Positions 1 through 7,237 of a stretch of DNA of 9,266 bases are shown in pieces. The stretch covers positions 1 to 9,266 of the forward strand of contig JAQBNV010000447.1 in NCBI GenBank assembly GCA_028288395.1, given 5' to 3'. The translations under genes and the position numbers were made by a program. The stretch comes from Adhaeribacter sp. GTDB lineage: Bacteria > Bacteroidota > Bacteroidia > Cytophagales > Hymenobacteraceae. The stretch's first letter is position 1. Each line of letters begins with the position of its first letter. The notes under the pieces were generated by a model that saw nothing but the letters and a program-made list of their open reading frames with translations, was not told where the DNA came from and did not search any database.

Positions 1-65
1 GGACCAAGAATACGCCGGTAGACATTACTTTTCGGGGCGGTGGTACCACTACTGTAAAAATGTAA
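1..65 (+). CDS. C-terminal end of an unidentified protein (partial)
   Basis: The frame starting at base 3 reads 20 codons, TKNTPVDITFRGGGTTTVKM, to a TAA at 63-65. The residues alternate like a beta strand (VDITF, TTTVKM), as in the last strands of a beta-sandwich domain of a secreted enzyme. That is only an impression from composition. This frame is preferred over the neighbouring one, which ends at 70 and gives an unnatural run rich in Tyr, His and Arg. The strong terminator 23 bases downstream supports a real gene end here. The family cannot be named from so short a tail. Confidence 0.5.
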   Translation, partial: TKNTPVDITFRGGGTTTVKM

Positions 66-87
66 ACTGAATTTATCGGCCATTCAT

Positions 88-122
88 AAAACCAAAAGCT
101 TTTTTTAAAAGCTTTTGGTTTT
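88..122. terminator. Bidirectional intrinsic terminator
   Basis: A perfect 16-bp inverted repeat (arms 88-103 and 107-122) encloses a 3-base loop TTT. The arms contain the core CCAAAAGC / GCTTTTGG and are flanked by an A run on the left and a T run on the right, so the transcript of either strand gives a stem followed by U residues. It lies between two convergent genes, the plus-strand gene ending at 65 and the minus-strand regulator ending at 143, and probably stops both. The pairing is seen directly; termination is inferred. Confidence 0.85.
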
Positions 123-142
123 TACAACCCGGGGTTAATATT

Positions 143-1210
143 TTATGCTTCGCTATGAATATAATAGCTTAAATTTTCCTGGGTAATAATATCCAGGGGC
201 AGGTATTTTATGGGGGGAATCTCTTTTTTGAAAACCAGGTGATCGGTAAGCTGCTGAATGCCCCAGTACCCCTGGCCTTTGGGGTTTTGGTTTATCAAAA
301 AATCAATGATGCCTTTTTCCAGGTAGTTCAGGTTTTTCGGTAGCAGATCGTAGCCGATAAGTTTCATGTCGGTAAGCTGGTTCTGCTCAAGGTAAAAAGC
401 AATCTCGTAGGCTTTGGAATTGGTAACAAACAAGGCTTTCAGATCAGGATATTGCTGCCGGATAAGGTTTAACTGATCTGTAAACAAACTGCTTTCAGGA
501 TTGCCTAATTCCAGCCGGATTACCTGGTATTTATCCTGTAATTTTCTTTGCCTGAAATATTGCCGGAAGCCAGCTTCTTTTTCTATCAGGTGGGCCGAGT
601 TCGGAATATCTTCGTTGATGTGGGCAATCATTACGGTACACGGATCGGGTAAGCCAAAGGAGAGCAGCTTGGCCGCTAAAAAACCACTCTGGTAAGAATC
701 CTGACCAATGTAGCTTAAAGGCGTTGCCTCCGGAATCTGGGTGTTAAACAATACATAAGGTATTTTTATAGCATCCCACTGGTTAAAAAAAGGCAGTACT
801 TCGCGGTAAAATACCGGCGCCAACAAAATGCCATCCGGGGCTGCTTGGGTCGCTTCCTGCGCTTTCTTCAGAAAAGAATCAACCTGGTACGGATTAAAAA
901 TATAGGTATAAACCGAAATGCCGTAGTGGCGTAATTCTTTCTCAGCCTTTTCTAAGCCCGTTTTCGGATCTTCCCAGTACGGGTCGATGGATGGGTCCGG
1001 AATAATGGCCGCAATATTAAAAATTTTATTTGTTTTAAGGGTTCGGGCTATCAGGTTGGGTTCATAATTCATTTCCTGAATTATTTTTAATACTTTTTCC
1101 CGGGCTTCTTCCGATACCCGGCCCCGGTTATGCAGCACCCGATCCACGGTTCCCTTCGAAACTTCCGCCTTTTGGGCAATATCTTTTATCCTGACGATTT
1201 TATTTTTCAC
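143..1210 (-). CDS. LacI family transcriptional regulator
   Basis: A 355-residue protein of normal LacI/GalR length. The N-terminal helix-turn-helix (about residues 6-55) reads IKDIAQKAEVSKGTVDRVL followed by the hinge segment NYEPNLIARTL, matching the LacI pattern. From about residue 63 there is a periplasmic-binding-protein-like effector domain, with strands such as FNIAAIIPDP and the C-terminal KLIGYDLL segment, so the ligand is probably a sugar or sugar derivative. The recognition helix has TVDRVL where most LacI proteins have TVSRVL, a variant I recall among Bacteroidota regulators. The start is GTG (complement of 1208-1210): an in-frame TAG lies seven codons upstream, and the next Met is far inside the DNA-binding domain. 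The gene is divergent from the GH20 gene and likely controls it, perhaps with the genes behind it, and itself. It is intact. Confidence 0.93.
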   Translation of the reverse strand: MKNKIVRIKDIAQKAEVSKGTVDRVLHNRGRVSEEAREKVLKIIQEMNYEPNLIARTLKTNKIFNIAAIIPDPSIDPYWEDPKTGLEKAEKELRHYGISVYTYIFNPYQVDSFLKKAQEATQAAPDGILLAPVFYREVLPFFNQWDAIKIPYVLFNTQIPEATPLSYIGQDSYQSGFLAAKLLSFGLPDPCTVMIAHINEDIPNSAHLIEKEAGFRQYFRQRKLQDKYQVIRLELGNPESSLFTDQLNLIRQQYPDLKALFVTNSKAYEIAFYLEQNQLTDMKLIGYDLLPKNLNYLEKGIIDFLINQNPKGQGYWGIQQLTDHLVFKKEIPPIKYLPLDIITQENLSYYIHSEA

Positions 1211-1293
1211 CTGCTGTAATTTACGCCACTAAAATCGGAATTATGATTGTATTCTTTGCCGGTTGCCGGTTCTCTGGGTACTTCGACTTGCGT

Positions 1294-1324
1294 GCAAATT
1301 ATCAAAATATTACCTGTAATTTGC
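1294..1324. repeat. Inverted repeat GCAAATTA-N15-TAATTTGC upstream of lacI-type gene
   Basis: Perfect 8-bp arms at 1294-1301 and 1317-1324 are separated by 15 bases. The repeat lies 84-114 bases upstream of the regulator's GTG start, on the side where its promoter should be. The arms are about three helical half-turns apart, which would suit a dimeric regulator, but the spacing is wider than a typical LacI operator, which is usually compact with a central CG. It may be an operator for autoregulation, a site for another factor, or chance in AT-rich DNA. Confidence 0.3.
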
Positions 1325-1484
1325 TTTTTACGCTTCCTCTCCGGTAGAAAATTTCGGTTCCCTGGTTAAAGGTAGCAGCGGTTATATATTTGATAAGCTT
1401 TGTAAAACAACAGGAAATAATTTCTGGTTACCGGAATATTACCCTGCTTTACGGGTGGCGGCTGTTTTGCCGGTCGGGAAAGAG

Positions 1485-1511
1485 CAGCTAATGCTTTACG
1501 CATTTTAGCTG
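1485..1511. repeat. Nested imperfect palindrome in the divergent region
   Basis: The outer arms CAGCTA (1485-1490) and TAGCTG (1506-1511) pair perfectly. Inside them ATGC (1491-1494) pairs with GCAT (1500-1503), leaving a two-base TT bulge and a 5-base loop TTTAC. As RNA this would be a 10-bp stem with a small bulge; as DNA it would be a symmetric protein site. It lies upstream of the best GH20 promoter, so a DNA-level role is more likely if it has one. There is no T run to suggest termination. Confidence 0.3.
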
Positions 1512-1543
1512 GTAAGCGCTATCTGGTAATTTAAATAAAACAT

Positions 1544-1566
1544 CCTGCCTGCCTGCCTGGCTGGCT
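1544..1566. repeat. CCTG tetranucleotide microsatellite
   Basis: Four consecutive CCTG units (1544-1559) are followed by GCTGGCT, a degenerate continuation. Short tandem tetranucleotides can gain or lose units by slippage. Here the repeat is non-coding and lies about 75 bases upstream of the -33 element of the GH20 promoter, so a length change would alter spacing between distal sites but not a reading frame. Confidence 0.5.
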
Positions 1567-1622
1567 ACGGCGAAGAGACATTTAGCAATCCGATAATAAG
1601 TTATTGGTTAGGCGTTTACGTT

Positions 1623-1635
1623 CATAAATTTTATG
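1623..1635. promoter_or_regulatory. Candidate operator palindrome CATAAATTTTATG
   Basis: A perfect 13-base palindrome (CATAAA, central T, TTTATG) ends six bases upstream of the -33 box of the predicted GH20 promoter. A further CATAAA half-site occurs at 1687-1692, just past the expected transcription start. The position suits a regulator contacting RNA polymerase. However, it lacks the central CG common in LacI-family operators and the region is AT-rich, so assignment to the adjacent regulator is inference only. Confidence 0.3.
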
Positions 1636-1641
1636 TTTTCC

Positions 1642-1674
1642 TTTGGGGTTTAGGTTGATAAATTATTAAGTTTG
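1642..1674 (+). promoter_or_regulatory. Bacteroidota-type promoter for the GH20 gene
   Basis: TTTG at 1642-1645 is followed after 21 bases by TAAGTTTG at 1667-1674. These match the -33 TTTG and -7 TAnnTTTG elements recognised by the Bacteroidota primary sigma factor, with acceptable spacing. Transcription would begin near 1680, leaving a leader of roughly 190 bases before the start codon at 1868. No comparable promoter was found in front of the genes at 4473 and 5742, which would fit one long transcript from here, although this was read by eye only. Confidence 0.5.
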
Positions 1675-1867
1675 ATCGGCGACAAGCATAAACCTACTTT
1701 GCTACCTACATCCCACCGGAAAATAAATTATGTTGCCGGCGACTCCGGGGTTATTCCCTGCCAGCTGTAAAAGCACAAATTACGCTGGTTGGTAAACCGG
1801 CCGGGCTTTCTTGTAGAAATGAATTTATGCAAATAATTTACCTTTTACTTCCCTAGCCTACTGTACT

Positions 1868-2182
1868 ATGCGGTTTCTATTGTTTCAACTGGTACTACTT
1901 TTTTGCCTGGATAGCGTTGCTGCGCAGCCTGCCGGTACAACCGATTTTCAGCGCCAGTTTAAATTATTGCCGCTGCCCCAGCAAGTGACATTATTTTCTG
2001 GCCAGGGTATGCCTTCTACTTCGTTGCGGCCCATTAATCTGAAGAATACGACTGACCGACCTATATTGTACGGGTTATTAGAAAATTTACCCCTTACAGC
2101 TAACCCCGGCAAAGGCGTAATAACCCTTTCTATTGATAATACTAAGGATTTGCCGGTTTCCCCGGAAGGATATATATTTTAA
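1868..2182 (+). CDS. GH20 N-terminal fragment: signal peptide and start of the non-catalytic domain
   Basis: These 104 codons open with a clear signal peptide: MRF, a hydrophobic core LLFQLVLLFCL, then DSVAAQPAG with a likely cleavage after the AxA-like SVA/AQ region. The mature part (LLPLPQQVTLFSGQG) matches the opening of the GH20 accessory domain, which usually begins with 'lIPkPq'. The frame ends at TAA 2180-2182, four residues after the conserved EGY motif. Had it stayed in register, the next residues would be those found in frame 1 (YILNIENNQ). Translated as it stands, this fragment would be exported but inactive. Confidence 0.7.
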   Translation: MRFLLFQLVLLFCLDSVAAQPAGTTDFQRQFKLLPLPQQVTLFSGQGMPSTSLRPINLKNTTDRPILYGLLENLPLTANPGKGVITLSIDNTKDLPVSPEGYIF

Positions 2183-2269
2183 ATATCGAAAACAACCAGG
2201 TAACTATTTCGGCCCGCGATCAGGCGGGTTTATTTTATGGCTGCCAAACCCTGAATCAGCTCCTGGAAG

Positions 2270-3919
2270 ATGCCCGCTTGTAAAATTACCGATTTTCCCG
2301 AGCTGGCTTACCGGTCGGTGCACCTGGACCTGAAACACCACCTGGATGCCGGACATTATTACTACGATATGATCGACCGGCTGGCGCAGGTAAAGGTAAA
2401 TGCCATTATAGTAGAGTTTGAAGATAAATTGCGCTACCGCCAGGCGCCAGCTGTAGGAGCGGCCAATGCTATTTCGATCGAAGAATTTGCCGCCCTCAGC
2501 CGGTACGCCCGCGAGCGGCATATCGAAATAAGTCCGCTGGTGCAGGGCCTGGGCCATGCTTCTTATATTTTAAAACATCCGCAGTACCAGCCATTGCGCG
2601 ACGACCCGCAATCCGATTGGGCATTTGACCCGCTCAACCCCAAAACCTACGAACTGCAGTTTTCGCTCTACGACGATGCGCTCGCGGCCACACCTCACGG
2701 TAAATATTTGCACATTGGCGGCGATGAAGTAGGCAGCCTGGGTAAGTCGGAGTTGGGCAAAAAATCCGGTAAAAAGCCGCTGGAGTTGCAAATGTACTGG
2801 CTGAATAAAGTGTGCGAATATGCCCGGCAGCACAACCGGATACCCATTTTCTGGGACGACATGCTTTTTAAATTATCGGGCATTTACGAAACTACTTACG
2901 ATGCCGACATGCCGGCACAGCGGGTAGACAGTATCTGGCGGGCCAACGAGCAGCGCCTGGCCCAGAACCTGCCGCTGTTTCCGAAAGACTGCGTTTACAT
3001 GCGCTGGAATTACGATACGCCCGATATTGCCGGAAACAAAAAAGCGATTGACTGGTACAAAACAAATAATTTGAAAGTGATGGCCGCCACCGCTGCCCAA
3101 ACCATGTGGCCGCTGCTGCCCCGCGAAAATTCAAACCTGAAATCTATCAAAGATTTTAACCGCATTGCCGCCGAAAAGAAGATGGACGGCATTTTATGTA
3201 CTGTCTGGGACGATTGTTCGCCGCATCACGAAACCGTTTGGCGGGGGCTGTACAACTTTGCTTTATTTAGCTGGAATTACGAAGATATCAAAAGTGAAGA
3301 GGTGAATGCCCGCTACCGCCACCGTTTTTATGGCCCGGCCCTGGCTGATGCTACTTTTGAATTTCAGAATAACCTGGAGCAGGCCCTGGTATTCTGGGAA
3401 AAAGCTCTCCTGGACAAAGGCCACCGCCATAATTATCCGCAAAAAATAGATTTAATCGAATTGCCCGACCCCCAAAAGCCGGGTGCCTGGACTAACCAAT
3501 ACGAGCATAAAATTAAACAGGCTCACGCCGAAATAGAACGGTATAAAGCTACCCGGGCTATTCTTGCCAGCGCCGAAAAGGTCGCCGTCCGGAACCAGTA
3601 TAACCTTACCCTGTTTAACCAGATCAACGAGTTGCAGATATATCCGGCCAATTTATTATTGCTCATGGCTGATTATGATATTGCCAAAAACGCCCGGCAA
3701 AAGAAAGCCGTTAGCCAGCGCCTCCGGCAGCAGGTAAATGATTTTACGGCCATCCGGCAGCAGTACGAAAAAGTGTTTTCTAAAACCCGGTTCCTGGCGA
3801 ACCCCGTCGGTTACCAGCTCGACCAAAATGGACACCACCACTTAGCCAATGGCACCAATAGCAGCGACTGGATGTGTGTTTTTGAACTGGAAATGAACCG
3901 GAAATTAAATAGCTGGTAG
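2270..3919 (+). CDS. GH20 catalytic module (longest intact frame of the split gene)
   Basis: An open frame of 549 codons, the first four of which (MPAC) probably lie outside the true register. It covers the complete (beta/alpha)8 catalytic domain. ITDFPELAYRSVHLDLKHH marks barrel strand 1. YLHIGGDEVG carries the GH20 catalytic Asp-Glu pair at residues 152-153 (codons from 2723), where Asp orients the substrate 2-acetamido group and Glu is the general acid. FWDDM and TVWDDCSPH are later substrate-site strands. The C-terminus (GYQLDQNGHHHLANGTNSSDW) looks like the complete end for this subfamily. If translation began at 2270 there would be no signal peptide, so the product would stay in the cytoplasm. 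A functional exported enzyme therefore needs the upstream frame restored. The sequence is well conserved, so any inactivation is recent. Confidence 0.85.
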   Translation: MPACKITDFPELAYRSVHLDLKHHLDAGHYYYDMIDRLAQVKVNAIIVEFEDKLRYRQAPAVGAANAISIEEFAALSRYARERHIEISPLVQGLGHASYILKHPQYQPLRDDPQSDWAFDPLNPKTYELQFSLYDDALAATPHGKYLHIGGDEVGSLGKSELGKKSGKKPLELQMYWLNKVCEYARQHNRIPIFWDDMLFKLSGIYETTYDADMPAQRVDSIWRANEQRLAQNLPLFPKDCVYMRWNYDTPDIAGNKKAIDWYKTNNLKVMAATAAQTMWPLLPRENSNLKSIKDFNRIAAEKKMDGILCTVWDDCSPHHETVWRGLYNFALFSWNYEDIKSEEVNARYRHRFYGPALADATFEFQNNLEQALVFWEKALLDKGHRHNYPQKIDLIELPDPQKPGAWTNQYEHKIKQAHAEIERYKATRAILASAEKVAVRNQYNLTLFNQINELQIYPANLLLLMADYDIAKNARQKKAVSQRLRQQVNDFTAIRQQYEKVFSKTRFLANPVGYQLDQNGHHHLANGTNSSDWMCVFELEMNRKLNSW

Positions 3920-3940
3920 TAATAATGATAACTTTGGACA

Positions 3941-3962
3941 CACTGCGGTAGTGCTTTTTCTT
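3941..3962 (+). terminator. Weak hairpin with T run after GH20
   Basis: CACT (3941-3944) pairs with AGTG (3950-3953), with a possible extra G-T pair inside, followed by C and five T residues (3955-3959). The stem is short, so at best this is a partial terminator 20 bases after the GH20 stop codon. If active, it would reduce read-through into the genes from 4473 onward. Confidence 0.25.
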
Positions 3963-3974
3963 TATAAGGCAAAA

Positions 3975-4406
3975 ATGTTTCCCGTGAAAAAAGCGGGCAG
4001 GCATTATGGGATTACACACCTCGCATTGCTTTTATTAAAGCGCTGAACGACCCAAAAGCAGGTCCGAAATACGAGGGTTATAAAGTAGTGGCCGCTTACC
4101 CCAAAGGCATTAACGATATCGAATCAAGCGTTAAAAACAGGTAGGTGGAGTATTGCTCGAAACCTTGGTACGGCATTCCCGACATAGAAACGCTATTTGC
4201 GGTGATGGGTACCGGTTGCATAAGTGTGGTGCGGGTAAATACGCCCGATACCAATGTAGTAGTGGGAACTTGTGAAAGTGGCCGGTGTTGGCAATTGCAG
4301 TTAGATGCGAAAGTTTACGGTCGTTGGTGCCACAACGAAAAATAAGGCGAAAATATACGGAAGCGGTTATCGGATTTGGGAAATAACCCCGGAATTACTA
4401 AATTAA
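3975..4406 (+). pseudogene. Remnant of a Gfo/Idh/MocA-type oxidoreductase gene
   Basis: Only the two ends of a gene of roughly 330 codons remain. A possible start is ATG at 3975. Frame 1 (4000-4026) gives GIMGLHTSH, the family's first strand and cofactor loop. The reading then slips to frame 2 at 4025 with IAFIKALNDPKAGPKYEGYK, VVAAYPKGINDIESSVKNR and a TAG at 4142-4144. The same frame resumes immediately with WYGIPDIETLFAVMGTGC and VRVNTPDTNVVVG, which belong to the C-terminal half of the same family. About 140-150 residues, including the EKP-type catalytic region, are therefore missing. A final shift to frame 3 (from about 4305, KFTVVGATTKNKAKIYGSGY) may carry the tail to TAA at 4404. Family recognition is from memory of motifs. 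It sat between GH20 and the acyltransferase and was probably part of the same locus. Confidence 0.8.
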
Positions 4407-4472
4407 AAGGCCTTTGTCTATTGCTGATTTTGCCGGCGCCGGACCCAAGGAGAATATATAACCAATTATCCT

Positions 4473-5696
4473 ATGCAAATTGTTACCGCCCCTGTTTCGT
4501 CCGCCCCCATCATAAATCCAATAATAGCTACGCGTCGCATAGCTTCAGTAGATGTTTACCGGGGCTTTGTGATGTTGCTGATGATGGCCGAAGTACTTTC
4601 GTTCTCGCGGGTGGCCAGGGCTTTACCCGAAAGTGGCTTCTGGCAATTTCTGAGTTTTCACCAGAGTCATGTGCCCTGGGTGGGTTGTTCGCTACACGAT
4701 TTAATTCAGCCTTCTTTCTCTTTCCTGGTAGGCGTGGCATTGCCATTTTCCATTGGCAGCCGCTTAGCCAAAGGTGCTACTTTTGGCGCCTTGCTCCGGC
4801 ATGCCATGGTGCGGGCGTTAATTCTTATTTTCCTGGGCATCTTTCTGCGATCGATGCATTCAGAGCAGACCAATTTTACGTTTGAGGATACGCTTACCCA
4901 AATCGGATTAGGTTATGTTTTCCTGTTTATGCTGGGCTTTTGTTCGCAGCGAGTGCAGTTGGGGGCCCTAATATTATTGCTGGTAGGTTATTGGGCAGCT
5001 TTTGCCCTGTATCCCTTGCCTGATGCCGCTTTTGATTACGCAGCGGCGGGCGTAACCCCCGATTGGGAGCACCATTTACGGGGCTTTGCCGCACACTGGA
5101 ATAAAAATACCAACTTTGCCTGGGCTTTCGACCGCTGGTTTCTTAATTTGTTTCCGCGCGAAAATCCTTTTACCCACAACGGGGGAGGCTATTCTACTCT
5201 TAGTTTTATTCCCACGCTGGGCACTATGATCCTGGGTTTATTTGCCGGCAATGCCTTAAAAGCTGCTACCACCGACCGCGAAAGAATCCGTTTTTTTATT
5301 TTAACGGGACTGGCTTTGTTAGCGCTGGGAGCAGTGCTGCATTTTACCGGTATCAACCCCATTGTTAAGCGCATCTGGACCCCCGCCTGGACGCTTTTCA
5401 GCGGTGGCTGGTGTTTTTTGCTGCTGGCCTTTTTCTATGGCTTAATTGATGCGGCCAATTACCGGCAGTGGGCATTCCCTTTGATGGTCATCGGGATGAA
5501 CTCCATTGCGGCTTATATTATTGCCGATGGTCTGGGCTCCTTTATCTCGGGATCGCTGTATATTCACCTGGGGCAGGATTTTGATAAGATATTAGGCCTG
5601 CCGTATGCATCGCTGGTGAAAGGCGGGCTGGTGCTTTTAATTGAATTTTATATTTTGTACTGGCTGTACCGAAAGAAAATATTCATTAAGATTTAG
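4473..5696 (+). CDS. DUF5009 / heparan-alpha-glucosaminide N-acetyltransferase-like membrane protein
   Basis: 407 residues, very hydrophobic, with about ten membrane segments (near 28-45, 75-95, 106-125, 140-157, 162-182, 243-262, 274-294, 306-326, 334-352, 381-400). The opening [17 protein letters not shown] is the family's 'R-SlDv-RG' motif. [18 protein letters not shown] (65-82) matches the HGSNAT signature H-x-x-W-x-G-x4-D-L. The His aligned with the catalytic His of human HGSNAT is present as H66. [19 protein letters not shown] (295-313) matches the conserved 'P-nK-lWT-sf' motif. Family members are thought to carry acetyl groups across the membrane from acetyl-CoA to sugar amines; some relatives (NagX/COG4299) are annotated as GlcNAc transporters. 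It is intact and lies 66 bases after the remnant. AAGGAG at 4447-4452 is too far from the ATG for a normal ribosome site. Acyltransferase activity is likely but the acceptor is unknown. Confidence 0.85.
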   Translation: MQIVTAPVSSAPIINPIIATRRIASVDVYRGFVMLLMMAEVLSFSRVARALPESGFWQFLSFHQSHVPWVGCSLHDLIQPSFSFLVGVALPFSIGSRLAKGATFGALLRHAMVRALILIFLGIFLRSMHSEQTNFTFEDTLTQIGLGYVFLFMLGFCSQRVQLGALILLLVGYWAAFALYPLPDAAFDYAAAGVTPDWEHHLRGFAAHWNKNTNFAWAFDRWFLNLFPRENPFTHNGGGYSTLSFIPTLGTMILGLFAGNALKAATTDRERIRFFILTGLALLALGAVLHFTGINPIVKRIWTPAWTLFSGGWCFLLLAFFYGLIDAANYRQWAFPLMVIGMNSIAAYIIADGLGSFISGSLYIHLGQDFDKILGLPYASLVKGGLVLLIEFYILYWLYRKKIFIKI

Positions 5697-5741
5697 CACC
5701 GACAGAACCACCACCGGTATTTTTTATCAACCAAAATTAAT

Positions 5742-7091
<1,350 letters not shown>

Positions 7092-7168
7092 GCGTCTGCC
7101 TGTTTTGTCTCCTATTTAAAGGAAGAGCTAGCGTACAGCAGTGGTTGTGCAGGCCAGATTTTACCTGG

Positions 7169-7188
7169 ACCAACAAGTGGTTTTTTTT
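7169..7188 (+). terminator. Weak hairpin followed by T8 between the oxidoreductase and enolase-type genes
   Basis: ACCA (7169-7172) pairs with TGGT (7178-7181) around ACAAG and merges into a run of eight T residues (7181-7188). A second small stem, CCAG/CTGG (7154-7157 and 7165-7168), lies just before it. The 146-base gap is the longest between the intact plus-strand genes of the presumed operon. A partial terminator or attenuator is possible, but the four-base stem is weak. I found no clear promoter in the gap. Confidence 0.25.
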
Positions 7189-7237
7189 CCTGCCAGGGAG
7201 ACTTTCCGGAAATTTGCTTAACCAGAATGGCTATAAA

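Larger units (their letters stand above)
1211..1867. other. Divergent intergenic region, no gene seen
   Basis: These 657 bases separate the minus-strand LacI gene from the plus-strand GH20 gene. I find no open frame with convincing coding character on either strand. The region contains a Bacteroidota-type promoter facing GH20, a second isolated TAnnTTTG box at 1385-1392 without a clear upstream element, several inverted repeats and a short CCTG repeat. It is long for a simple divergent promoter, and about 190 bases remain between the best promoter and the GH20 start codon as a possible untranslated leader. I recognised no riboswitch or small RNA in that leader. Confidence 0.75.
1868..3919 (+). 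pseudogene. GH20 beta-N-acetylhexosaminidase, frameshifted (whole gene span)
   Basis: Read through two frameshifts, this is a full-length secreted GH20 enzyme of about 680 residues, normal for this Bacteroidota subfamily. Frame 2 runs from the signal peptide to SPEGYI near 2176. Frame 1 then continues the family motif (VTISARDQAGLFYG, CQTLNQLLEDARL) from about 2176 to 2280. Frame 2 resumes at KITDFPELAYRSVHLDLK near 2281 and runs to 3919. The first junction lies in TATATATTTT (2171-2180) and the second at TTGTAAAA (2278-2285), both slippage-prone. The family releases terminal beta-linked GlcNAc or GalNAc in the periplasm or outside the cell. Four stops lie in a row at the end (TAG TAA TAA TGA, 3917-3928). 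Apart from these lesions the gene shows no decay, so sequencing error, recent inactivation or phase variation are all possible. Confidence 0.85.

Noticed and set aside
1694..1701. Second -7-like box CTACTTTG downstream of the GH20 promoter
   Set aside because: It does not fit TAnnTTTG in register (TA is one base too close), and it lies where the predicted transcript has already begun.
1868..2285. Programmed ribosomal frameshifting to explain the GH20 frames
   Set aside because: No classical slippery heptamer with downstream stem was found, two opposite shifts would be needed, and GH20 enzymes are not known to use recoding.
2133..2333. Plus-strand frame of 66 codons across the GH20 frameshift region
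   Set aside because: It is the third, wrong frame. The family motif lies in frame 1 between the two lesions, not in this one.
2204..2557. Minus-strand open frame of 117 codons inside the GH20 gene
   Set aside because: It is antisense to a well-recognised GH20 domain; its composition is that of a shadow frame with no start context of its own.
4376..4885. Open frame of 169 codons on the plus strand overlapping the start of the membrane protein gene
   Set aside because: Its residues show no domain-like pattern, and it overlaps in another frame the DUF5009 gene, whose protein matches its family from near the N-terminus.
7203..7212. Palindrome TTTCCGGAAA upstream of the enolase-type gene
   Set aside because: A single 10-base palindrome with no promoter next to it and no second copy in the window is easily chance.
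7145..7237. Extended upstream start for the enolase-type protein
   Set aside because: The 31 extra residues look like translated intergenic DNA, including a run encoded by T8. The ATG at 7238 directly precedes an RRDFIK leader.
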